From Jeotgalibaca caeni (GTDB lineage Bacteria; Bacillota; Bacilli; Lactobacillales; Aerococcaceae): 64,000 bases of DNA. The notes beneath the pieces were generated by a model. The model saw only the letters and a program-made list of their open reading frames with translations, had not been told where the DNA came from and searched no databases. The stretch lies in the NCBI RefSeq assembly GCF_028863945.1, contig NZ_JARBEA010000003.1:17505-81504 (forward strand), given 5' to 3'. The position numbers and the translations under genes were made by a program. Below are positions 44,560 through 52,911 of the stretch, piece after piece. Each line of letters starts with the position of its first letter. Positions within the stretch are counted from its first letter, which is position 1.

Positions 44560-45510
44560 ATGCATTACCAAGCAATTGACTGGAACAAATTAGAAGATGA
44601 ACTGGACAAATATACGTGGGAGAAACTAACCTCCCAGTTCTGGCTGGACACTCGAATTCCGGTGTCGAACGATTTGGATGACTGGAGAAGCTTAAGCGAA
44701 GAGGAGCGCGAAGTGGTAAACAAGGCATTTGGTGGTTTGACATTATTGGATACCTTACAGTCAGAAGAAGGGGCGAATGTGATGCGTGATGACGTGCGAA
44801 CAAAACATGAAGAGGCAGTGTTAAACAATATCCTCTTCATGGAATCCGTTCATGCAAAAAGTTACAGTACCATCTTCGTTTCATTGAATGACAACCGGAA
44901 AATTGAAGAGATTTTCAATTGGATTCACGAGGACGAACGACTCCAATACAAAGCTCAACGTATCCAGGAAGTGTATCAAACAGGGACAGCCTTGCAGAAA
45001 AAAGTGGCAAGTGTCTTTTTAGAATCATTTTTATTTTATAGCGGCTTCTATACGCCGTTATGGTATTTGGGAAATAACTTACTGCCTAACGTGGCTGAGG
45101 TAATTAAGTTGATTATTAGGGATGAGTCGGTTCATGGAACGTATCTAGGATACAAGTTTCAGTTGGGATACAACCAGTTAACCGAAGGACAACAGGCTGA
45201 CCTTAGGGATTGGATGTATGAGTTGTTGTTTGACTTGATGGACAATGAACTGATGTATACAGAAGATTTGTACGATCAAATAGGTTGGACAAATGAAGTG
45301 AAAAAATTCATCCAATACAATGCAAATAAGGCTCTGCAAAATTTAGGTTTTGAACCATTCTTCTCAGGAGCAGCTGCAGAAGACATTAATCCCATTGTGA
45401 TGAACGGACTCTCTACTGATACTGCAAATCACGACTTTTTCTCTCAAGTAGGTTCGGGTTATTTGATGGGAGAAGTGGAAGCGATGGCAGATGACGATTA
45501 TGACTTCTAA
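44560..45510 (+). CDS. nrdF: Class Ib ribonucleotide reductase, small subunit
   Basis: A 316-residue dimetal protein. NNILFMESVHAKSYS and LIIRDESVHGTYLGYK supply the Glu and His metal ligands, and the radical tyrosine is in the FLFYSGFYTPLWYLG area. It works with NrdI, which activates it. ATG 44560 with GAGAGGGGAC upstream is used; the earlier in-frame ATG lies inside nrdE. It overlaps nrdD by 20 bases. Confidence 0.94.
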   Translation: MHYQAIDWNKLEDELDKYTWEKLTSQFWLDTRIPVSNDLDDWRSLSEEEREVVNKAFGGLTLLDTLQSEEGANVMRDDVRTKHEEAVLNNILFMESVHAKSYSTIFVSLNDNRKIEEIFNWIHEDERLQYKAQRIQEVYQTGTALQKKVASVFLESFLFYSGFYTPLWYLGNNLLPNVAEVIKLIIRDESVHGTYLGYKFQLGYNQLTEGQQADLRDWMYELLFDLMDNELMYTEDLYDQIGWTNEVKKFIQYNANKALQNLGFEPFFSGAAAEDINPIVMNGLSTDTANHDFFSQVGSGYLMGEVEAMADDDYDF

Positions 45511-47344
45511 AGGATTGCCTGATCTAGAATCAGAATTACAAAAGTTGATGAAGGCAGATGCCTCATTGGTTCATGAGAATGCGAATAAGGATAGCAAAGT
45601 ATTCAACACGCAGCGAGATTTAACAGCAGGAGTAGTAGCGAAAACGATAGGGCTTCGAATGCTTCCACCTCATGTAGCACAAGCACATCTGGCAGGAGAC
45701 ATTCACGTTCATGATCTGGATTACAGTCCTTATTCACCAATGACGAATTGTTGTCTAATTGATTTTTCCTACATGTTTGAGCATGGCTTTACAATCGGGA
45801 ATGCGGAAGTAGAGAGACCAAAGTCCATTCAAACGGCGGCAGCACAGATGGCTCAAATTATTGCGAATGTTTCTAGCAGTCAATACGGCGGTACAAGTGC
45901 CGACCGGATTGACGAGTTATTGGCTCCCTATGCCCGAATGAATGAGGAGAAGCATCGTCAAGAAGCCACGAAATGGATAGAACCAGCCAAACGAAGCGAG
46001 TATGCTTGGGAAAAAACAAAAAAAGACATCTATGATGCGATGCAGAGTTTGGAATATGAAGTCAATACCTTATACACATCCAATGGACAAACTCCTTTTG
46101 TAACCTTTGGATTTGGGTTAGGTACAGATCGATACGAACGAGAAATCCAACGGGCCATTCTCCAAGTCCGAATGGAAGGGTTAGGAAAAGAAAAGCGCAC
46201 GGCTATTTTCCCGAAACTTGTGTACGGCGTTCGAGATGGAGTGAACCACCGACCGCATGATCCAAATAATGATATCAAAAAAATGGCAGTCCTCTGTGCT
46301 ACCCAACGGATGTATCCTGACATCTTAAACTATGACAAATTAGTGGAACTGACTGGTTCCTACAAAGCTCCAATGGGTTGCCGCTCCTTTTTGCAAGGAT
46401 GGAAAAATAAACAAGGGGTAGAAGTAAATACAGGCCGAATGAATCTGGGTGTAGTAACACTAAACTTACCCCGTATTGCCATGGAGTCGAAGGAACAGTT
46501 CTGGGAAATCTTGCAAGAGCGATTAAAAGTTGTAAAAGATGCTCTTCTCTACCGAGTGGAGCGAGTGAAAGAAGCCCGTCCGGAGAATGCACCCATTTTG
46601 TATATGAATGGGGCTTGGGGAGCAAAGTTAAAACCAGAAGATTCAGTAACCTCGCTATTCGATCGAAAGCGTGCCACCATTTCCCTTGGGTATATCGGCT
46701 TATATGAAGTAGCGGCTATCTTTTTTGGAAGGGATTGGGAAGAAAAAGCGGAAGCAAAGGCGTTCACGTTAGAAATATTGGCAGAGCTAAAAAGACACTG
46801 TGATAAATGGAGCGATGAACAGCAACTTCATTTTAGCGTTTATTCTACACCAAGTGAAAGTTTAACCGACCGTTTCTGCCGATTAGATAAGGAACGATTT
46901 GGAGAAGTAAAAGATATTACGGATAAAGGGTATTATACAAATAGTTTTCATTATGATGTTCGGAAAAAACCAACCCCATTTGAAAAAATAGATTTTGAAA
47001 AAGATTACCCAGTATTTTGTTCTGGTGGATTTATTCATTATGTGGAGTATCCCAATATCCAACAAAATCCAAAAGCTCTGGAAGCTGTATGGGATTATTC
47101 TTATGATAAGATTGCTTATTTAGGGACAAATACGCCGATTGATCAATGCTTCTTGTGTGGTTTCAAGGGGGAATTTCTTCCAACCGCTCATGGGTTTGAA
47201 TGTCCAGCTTGTAGAAATCATGATCCAGCAACTTGCGATGTTGTTAAACGGACCTGTGGCTATTTAGGCAATCCACAAAAACGTCCAATGGTAAGAGGAC
47301 GACATAAAGAGATTACGGCTCGGCAGAAACATATGGAGGAATAG
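45491..47344 (+). CDS. nrdD: Class III anaerobic ribonucleotide reductase, no ATP cone
   Basis: A 617-residue glycyl-radical enzyme. It starts almost at the catalytic barrel (NANKDSKVFNTQRDLTAG at residues 32-49) and so lacks the N-terminal ATP-cone of about 100 residues that most bacterial NrdD carry. The zinc site CFLCGF...CPACRNHDP and the radical glycine in RTCGYLGNP are intact. It reduces ribonucleoside triphosphates anaerobically. Start ATG 45491 or 45500; the gene overlaps nrdF. Confidence 0.94.
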   Translation: MTIMTSKGLPDLESELQKLMKADASLVHENANKDSKVFNTQRDLTAGVVAKTIGLRMLPPHVAQAHLAGDIHVHDLDYSPYSPMTNCCLIDFSYMFEHGFTIGNAEVERPKSIQTAAAQMAQIIANVSSSQYGGTSADRIDELLAPYARMNEEKHRQEATKWIEPAKRSEYAWEKTKKDIYDAMQSLEYEVNTLYTSNGQTPFVTFGFGLGTDRYEREIQRAILQVRMEGLGKEKRTAIFPKLVYGVRDGVNHRPHDPNNDIKKMAVLCATQRMYPDILNYDKLVELTGSYKAPMGCRSFLQGWKNKQGVEVNTGRMNLGVVTLNLPRIAMESKEQFWEILQERLKVVKDALLYRVERVKEARPENAPILYMNGAWGAKLKPEDSVTSLFDRKRATISLGYIGLYEVAAIFFGRDWEEKAEAKAFTLEILAELKRHCDKWSDEQQLHFSVYSTPSESLTDRFCRLDKERFGEVKDITDKGYYTNSFHYDVRKKPTPFEKIDFEKDYPVFCSGGFIHYVEYPNIQQNPKALEAVWDYSYDKIAYLGTNTPIDQCFLCGFKGEFLPTAHGFECPACRNHDPATCDVVKRTCGYLGNPQKRPMVRGRHKEITARQKHMEE

Positions 47345-47346
47345 GA

Positions 47347-47922
47347 ATGAGGAACCCAGCACCAAAAGAATGGAAAGACGATGAATGGAGTCAGGGATAT
47401 ATTGCGGACTACAAACCTTTTAGCTTTGTAGACGGAGAGGGGGTCAGGTGCAGCCTCTATGTGAGTGGGTGTCTGTTTCAGTGCCCAGGCTGTTATAATC
47501 GGGCAGCACAATCCTTTTCATATGGGCACCCTTATACCCAATCACTTGAAAATCAAATTTTAAGTGATCTAAGTAAAGAATATGTCCAAGGATTGTCTCT
47601 TCTAGGCGGAGAGCCCTTTTTAAATACATCTATTATCCTGCCGCTTGTTTCACGGATGCGTGAAATGTTTGGTGATAAGAAAGATATTTGGTGTTGGACT
47701 GGCTATACATTCGAAGAGCTATTGGTAGAGACAAGCGATAAGCTGCAGTTATTGGCTGAAATGGATGTAGTAGTAGATGGTAGGTTCAGATTAGAAGAAA
47801 AAGACTTAGGCTTGGCTTTTCGAGGAAGCCGGAATCAACGGATTATCAACGTGCCCGCTTCGCTGGAAAAGGGAAGGGTAATCTTGATGGGAGCTTTTCA
47901 TTCTTCGCCAGAATCGGTATAA
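47347..47922 (+). CDS. nrdG: NrdD-activating radical SAM protein
   Basis: A 191-residue radical SAM activase. SGCLFQCPGCYN has the CxxxCxxC cluster motif, and SLLGGEPFLN a SAM-binding loop. It creates the glycyl radical on NrdD. It starts two bases after the nrdD stop and is last in the operon. Confidence 0.94.
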   Translation: MRNPAPKEWKDDEWSQGYIADYKPFSFVDGEGVRCSLYVSGCLFQCPGCYNRAAQSFSYGHPYTQSLENQILSDLSKEYVQGLSLLGGEPFLNTSIILPLVSRMREMFGDKKDIWCWTGYTFEELLVETSDKLQLLAEMDVVVDGRFRLEEKDLGLAFRGSRNQRIINVPASLEKGRVILMGAFHSSPESV

Positions 47923-47958
47923 TGAAAATGAAAGCAAAATATGATTTTGGAGAAACAT

Positions 47959-49098
47959 ATGAAAAATAAACTTGATATCAAAATCCTTTCCTATTTATTC
48001 GTTATCTTTTTTCTACTGCTGCTATACCGCTATTTCGACTTCTTTATTGAGATAACAGTGACGTTAGTAAGTGTAACGAAGCCCCTTTTGATAGGCGGGT
48101 TAATGGCGTACTTATTGAATTTAATCATGGTCCGCCTGGAGCGCAGTGTATTGAAAAAATTGAAAGAACGTTTTTTCTTACTCACTCGTGCAATTAGTAT
48201 GATTACATCGATTTTAATCGTAAGTCTCGTCCTTTACCTGATTATTAAATTAATCGTACCTCAGTTAATTACGATGTTAACCAGTTTGGTTGGAGGAATT
48301 CCGGTATTGGTGAGTCAGATAGAGACCTTGATTGAAAATAGCGACATGGAATTTCTAATTACTTTTGTGGGAGATAACTTAACCACCGACTTCAATAATC
48401 TCTCTCAACGTGCATTAAATTTTGCTACGAACAGTGTGAATCAGTTATTGTCTTCCTTTGTTCAAGTAGTTGGTGGCGCAACAAGCGGACTGTTTTCTTT
48501 CGTTATTTCGTTTTCATTTGCTATCTACACGCTACTCAGCAAGGAAAAATTGATGAAGCAAATAGCTACCGTTGGACAAGCCTTTTTACCAGTTAAGGTT
48601 TATCGACAATTGGCTGCGCTATTTACGATTATTCATCAAACCTTCTCTAGTTTCTTTGTGGGACAAGGCTTGGAAGCCATCATACTAGGAAGCTTGTGCA
48701 TCATTGGGATGACTATTTTCCGCTTCCCATTCGCGCTAACCATTGGTACATTTATCGGCTTTACTGCTCTTATACCTATGTTTGGTGCCTTGATTGGAGC
48801 CGGGATTGGTTTTCTCCTGATTGCCTCCCAAAATTTCACCCAAGCGTTGTTGTTTTTGCTATTCATTATCATCCTTCAACAACTGGAAAACAATTTAATC
48901 TATCCACGGGTTGTAGGAACGAGTATTGGAATTCCAGGAATATGGGTTCTTGTTGCGATTACAATAGGTGGAGGAGTAGGCGGAATTGCAGGTATGCTAT
49001 TAGGGGTACCGGTTGTGGCTACTTTGTATCAGATCGTTCGCATTCTTACCTACAAGAAGTTAGAAAATGAATCGTTAGGACTAGAAGAAAATACTTGA
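47959..49098 (+). CDS. AI-2E family transporter
   Basis: A 379-residue membrane protein with about eight helices. The arrangement of a long central soluble part and the ending FGALIGAGIGFLLIA, ENNLIYPRVVGTSIGIPGIWVLVAI is standard for the PerM/AI-2E exporter family. Substrate unknown (the family includes quorum-signal exporters and Na+/H+ antiporters). ATG 47959 with GGAG upstream is used. It lies 36 bases after nrdG. Confidence 0.9.
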   Translation: MKNKLDIKILSYLFVIFFLLLLYRYFDFFIEITVTLVSVTKPLLIGGLMAYLLNLIMVRLERSVLKKLKERFFLLTRAISMITSILIVSLVLYLIIKLIVPQLITMLTSLVGGIPVLVSQIETLIENSDMEFLITFVGDNLTTDFNNLSQRALNFATNSVNQLLSSFVQVVGGATSGLFSFVISFSFAIYTLLSKEKLMKQIATVGQAFLPVKVYRQLAALFTIIHQTFSSFFVGQGLEAIILGSLCIIGMTIFRFPFALTIGTFIGFTALIPMFGALIGAGIGFLLIASQNFTQALLFLLFIIILQQLENNLIYPRVVGTSIGIPGIWVLVAITIGGGVGGIAGMLLGVPVVATLYQIVRILTYKKLENESLGLEENT

Positions 49099-49103
49099 TA
49101 GAG

Positions 49104-49146
49104 AACCAGCGTTGCGTTCTGAAACGTGCGTTGGTTTTTCTTTTTT
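49104..49146 (+). terminator. Terminator after the transporter
   Basis: AACCAGCG.TGCGTT / AACGTGCGTTGGTT hairpin followed by a T-rich stretch. Confidence 0.78.
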
Positions 49147-49202
49147 TAAAAAGGATATTCAAAAGAAAAAGGTCGTGTTAAAATTTTCACGAGGTGACGA
49201 AA

Positions 49203-50144
49203 ATGAAAGTCCAACAACAGAAAAGATATCACACGTGGAATGAGCATTTAAAAGAAACATTCGGTGAAAAAGTATTCAAGGTCGCGCTAGACGGTGGGTT
49301 CGATTGTCCAAACCGAGATGGCACGGTTGCACATGGAGGTTGTACCTTCTGTACCGTATCGGGGTCAGGAGAATTTGCTCAAAGCAGAGTCGATCCATTA
49401 CCCATCCAAATGCGTAAAGGAATCGATGTCATGCATCAAAAGTGGCCGAACACAAAAAAATACATCGCTTATTTCCAGAATTTCACCAATACCCATGCGC
49501 CGGTAGACGTGTTGCGACACCGCTATGAACAAGTCGTCAACGAAGAAGGTGTGGTAGGAATTATGATTGCCACCCGGCCCGACTGCTTGCCGGATGAAAC
49601 GATTGAGTATTTGAGCGAATTGAATAAACGGATGTATATGTGGGTGGAGCTTGGTCTACAAACGACACACGAAGAGACGAGTATAAAAATTAATCGTGCT
49701 CATTCTTATGAAACATATCTAGAAGCGGTAGCCAAACTTCGAGCGCATGGAATTCGAGTCTGCACCCACTTAATTAACGGTTTACCAGGTGAAACGTATG
49801 AAATGATGCTGGAAAACGTTGAACGAATGGTCCTTGATTCCGATATTCAAGGTGTGAAACTACATCTGTTGCACTTGATGAAAAATACAAAAATGGTACG
49901 TGATTATGCCCAAGGACGTTTGCAATTTTTGGAAATGGACACGTATGTGAATTTGATTTGCGACCAGTTGGAGATGATTCCCAAAGAAATGGTTATTCAC
50001 CGCCTAACAGGGGACGCACCGCGTGATTCGTTGATTGGTCCAGAATGGAGCTTGCGGAAATGGGAAGTGCTGAACGCCATTGATGCGGAAATGGAAAAAA
50101 GAGGGAGCTTTCAAGGAATGCGTGATGTGAGAGTTCTCGTTTAA
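49203..50144 (+). CDS. TIGR01212-family radical SAM protein (YtqA-like)
   Basis: A 313-residue radical SAM protein. The cluster motif is in CPNRDGTVAHGGCTFC, the spacing of the YhcC/YtqA group, and the end has GDAPRDSLIGPEW. Its physiological substrate is not known. ATG 49203 with GAGGTGAC upstream is preferred over GTG 49194. The next gene starts 16 bases downstream. Confidence 0.9.
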   Translation: MKVQQQKRYHTWNEHLKETFGEKVFKVALDGGFDCPNRDGTVAHGGCTFCTVSGSGEFAQSRVDPLPIQMRKGIDVMHQKWPNTKKYIAYFQNFTNTHAPVDVLRHRYEQVVNEEGVVGIMIATRPDCLPDETIEYLSELNKRMYMWVELGLQTTHEETSIKINRAHSYETYLEAVAKLRAHGIRVCTHLINGLPGETYEMMLENVERMVLDSDIQGVKLHLLHLMKNTKMVRDYAQGRLQFLEMDTYVNLICDQLEMIPKEMVIHRLTGDAPRDSLIGPEWSLRKWEVLNAIDAEMEKRGSFQGMRDVRVLV

Positions 50145-50160
50145 GGAAGGAGGAAGCGTA

Positions 50161-51018
50161 GTGAAATATGTAGACTTTTTTACGTTCCCAGATCAGGAAG
50201 TGGAATTTGATTTTCTTATTAAAATCAAGCAGACGGTCTACAATTCGTTCTACCCATTCAAAACGTTATCGAAAAGACAGTTTGAACGTATTGATTTTGA
50301 ACCGATTACCATTTTATATGGCGGAAACGGATCGGGAAAAACGACCGCATTAAATGTGATTGCAGAGAAGCTTTCGCTCCAGAGAGAGGCCCGCTTCAAC
50401 CGTTCCAGTTTCTACGAGAAGTACTTACATTTTTGTGAAGTAGAGTGTGCCCATAAAATACCACCCCAGAGTCGCATCATTACGAGTGATGATGTATTTG
50501 ACTATATCTTAGATATTCGGACTCTGAATGAAGGAATTGATGAGAGACGAGAAGAGGTGTTCCAGGAATATTTAAGCAACAAGTATGCGAAATTTCAGAT
50601 GCGCTCTATGGAAGATTATGATCAGTTGCACCAAATCCTGGAAGCGAGAAAGAATACTCAATCCCAATATGTAAGAAATGAGTTAATGGGAAATGTACGC
50701 GAATATTCGAATGGGGAAAATGCGTACCGTTATTTTACGGAAAAGATTGAGGATAATGGGCTCTACTTATTAGATGAGTCAGAGAACAGCTTGTCTCCAA
50801 TCCGTCAATTGGAACTTGCCCAATTTCTGGAGGATTCGGCCCGCTTTTTTGGCTGCCAGTTTATTATTTCTACGCATTCCCCGTTCTTGCTTGCGATGAA
50901 GGGTGCTAAGATTTATGACCTGGATGCAGAACCCCTAGACATAAAACCTTGGACCGAACTCTCAAATGTTCGGCATTACTATGATTTTTTCCAAAAGCAT
51001 AAAGACGAGTTCCAATGA
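50161..51018 (+). CDS. AAA-family ATPase (ABC-ATPase-like)
   Basis: A 285-residue ATPase. Walker A is YGGNGSGKTTAL, Walker B LYLLDESENSLS, and STHSPFLLA holds the switch histidine. It has no membrane part and resembles the AAA_21/OLD-type ATPases. No nuclease or TOPRIM partner is next to it, so a defence role is not supported. The GTG start is preceded by AGGAGG. Confidence 0.85.
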   Translation: MKYVDFFTFPDQEVEFDFLIKIKQTVYNSFYPFKTLSKRQFERIDFEPITILYGGNGSGKTTALNVIAEKLSLQREARFNRSSFYEKYLHFCEVECAHKIPPQSRIITSDDVFDYILDIRTLNEGIDERREEVFQEYLSNKYAKFQMRSMEDYDQLHQILEARKNTQSQYVRNELMGNVREYSNGENAYRYFTEKIEDNGLYLLDESENSLSPIRQLELAQFLEDSARFFGCQFIISTHSPFLLAMKGAKIYDLDAEPLDIKPWTELSNVRHYYDFFQKHKDEFQ

Positions 51019-51076
51019 GATTCCAGAGCAGAAATGAACGCCACAATATGTTAGAATAGAATAAATCCAGACCAAG

Positions 51077-51107
51077 AACACTTTTTGACTGTTGGAAGGT
51101 GTTTTTT
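51077..51107 (+). terminator. Terminator after the ATPase gene
   Basis: AACACTTTTT / GGAAGGTGTTTTTT hairpin. Confidence 0.75.
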
Positions 51108-51147
51108 AGTGTTTATTTTAGGTGCAAGAAAAGGAAGGAATGAGACC

Positions 51148-52911
51148 GTGTTTGCTATATTAAAGAAACTATCCTGGTTCTTCAAACTCAGGTGGAAAAG
51201 TTATACGTTTGGAATTATTGCCTTAATCATTTGTGCGGTACTGTCTGCAGTAACGCCGTTGATTCTAGGAAACATCATTGATGAAATGACGGCGAACACC
51301 TTAACTATGCGAGGTCTTGCCATTCAGTCGGGCATGATCCTGTTATTTGCAATTATCATGTATGTACTACGATACGGTTGGCGGACCGCTTTGTTTGGAA
51401 ATTCGACCTTACTGGAATCGATTATGCGGAACCGTTTGTTTGCTCACTTCACGAAAATGGATCGTCCCTTTTATAATGAGTACCGGACTGGCGACTTGAT
51501 GGCTCATGCGACCAATGATTTAGCGGCTCTTCGCTTTGTTGCGGGTGGCGGTATTTTGTCCATCACCGACTCCATTTCAATCGGCGGGATTACGTTATTT
51601 AGTATGATTTTCTTGGTGGATTGGCAATTGACCTTAACGACCATTTTGCCATTCCCGTTGCTCATCTTTGCAGCACGCTATTTAGGGAAAGCCATTAATA
51701 AACGGTTTCGTAAGTCTCTGGAGTCTTTCTCGCAGATGAATAACCAAGTGCAAGAGAGTGTTGGCGGCATGAAGGTGATCAAAACGTTCGGTGAGGAAGA
51801 ACAACATTATGCGGATTTTGTTAAAGATACCGATTATGTAGTTGAAAAAAATAAAGACGTTTATCAAGTGGATTCAGCCTATACACCTGTCATTGAAGGA
51901 ATTACCGGTTTAACCTATGTGCTGACATTATTCTTTGGTACCTATTTTATTTCCATTGGTCGCATCACGCTAGGGGAGTTGATTGCCTACTTCAGTTACT
52001 TGTCCATGATGGCCTGGCCGCTATTGGCAATTGGTCGGGTGGCGAATACGTTGGAGCGTGGGAATGCAAGTTACAACCGGGTCATGGAACTCTTGTCGTA
52101 TGAACCGCATCTGAAAGAGGCCAAGAATCCCATTCATACACCTGTAACCGGGGATATTGATTTTCAGGTAAAAGAATTTACGTATCCAGGTGGACAACAA
52201 GTTGTTTTACAAGATACCAACTTCCATTTACCTGCAGGGAAAACACTAGGAGTAGTTGGACACACGGGAGCAGGGAAGAGTACGGTCTTCAAATTGTTGA
52301 TGCGTGATTACGATCAATATCAAGGGCACATTTCCTATAACCAAATCGATGTGAAGCAGTATAGTTTGGATGCCGTGTCGCAAGGAATCGGTTATGTACC
52401 TCAAGATACGTTCCTCTTTTCAACAACCATTCGTGAGAATATTCGTTTCGTTAATCCGATGCTGACGCAAGAAGAAGTAGAACATTTCGCGAAATTGGCA
52501 GATATTCATGAAGATATTATGCAGTTCCCAGAAGGATACGATACAAAGGTTGGCGAACGAGGTGTTTCCTTATCAGGAGGGCAGAAGCAACGGATTGCGA
52601 TTGCAAGAGCCTTAGCAACGGAAGCGGAATTCCTCATACTGGACGACGCTCTGTCAGCTGTGGATGCACAGACAGAATCACGGATTTTGGCTAACTTACG
52701 TTCCTTACGTCAAAATGAATCAACCATTATTGCGACGCACCGGATTAGTTCCATCATGCATGCAGACGAGATTATAGTTCTGGATAAGGGGCAAATTGTA
52801 GAGCGTGGACAACATGCGGAACTCTTACAAAAGGACGGATGGTATCGCAAGATGTACGAAGAACAACAGCTGCAAAGAAAAGTAGAAGAAGGAGGGAAAG
52901 AAAATGGCTGA
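51148..52911 (+). CDS. Multidrug-type ABC exporter, degenerate-site subunit
   Basis: A 587-residue half transporter: six membrane helices then an ATPase domain with Walker A HTGAGKSTV, signature LSGGQKQR and Walker B FLILDDALS. The catalytic Glu after Walker B is replaced by Asp, the mark of the impaired site in heterodimers of the BmrC/LmrC type. GTG 51148 after AAGGAAGGAATG is used as start. It overlaps its partner by eight bases. Confidence 0.92.
   Translation: MFAILKKLSWFFKLRWKSYTFGIIALIICAVLSAVTPLILGNIIDEMTANTLTMRGLAIQSGMILLFAIIMYVLRYGWRTALFGNSTLLESIMRNRLFAHFTKMDRPFYNEYRTGDLMAHATNDLAALRFVAGGGILSITDSISIGGITLFSMIFLVDWQLTLTTILPFPLLIFAARYLGKAINKRFRKSLESFSQMNNQVQESVGGMKVIKTFGEEEQHYADFVKDTDYVVEKNKDVYQVDSAYTPVIEGITGLTYVLTLFFGTYFISIGRITLGELIAYFSYLSMMAWPLLAIGRVANTLERGNASYNRVMELLSYEPHLKEAKNPIHTPVTGDIDFQVKEFTYPGGQQVVLQDTNFHLPAGKTLGVVGHTGAGKSTVFKLLMRDYDQYQGHISYNQIDVKQYSLDAVSQGIGYVPQDTFLFSTTIRENIRFVNPMLTQEEVEHFAKLADIHEDIMQFPEGYDTKVGERGVSLSGGQKQRIAIARALATEAEFLILDDALSAVDAQTESRILANLRSLRQNESTIIATHRISSIMHADEIIVLDKGQIVERGQHAELLQKDGWYRKMYEEQQLQRKVEEGGKENG

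Noticed and set aside
47941..49098. AI-2E transporter considered as a seventh member of the nrd operon
   Set aside because: It lies close behind nrdG but has no link to nucleotide metabolism; co-transcription is possible but a common function is not supported.
50161..51018. AAA ATPase considered as part of an OLD-type or other anti-phage defence system
   Set aside because: It has no nuclease, TOPRIM or reverse-transcriptase partner next to it and lies among housekeeping genes.
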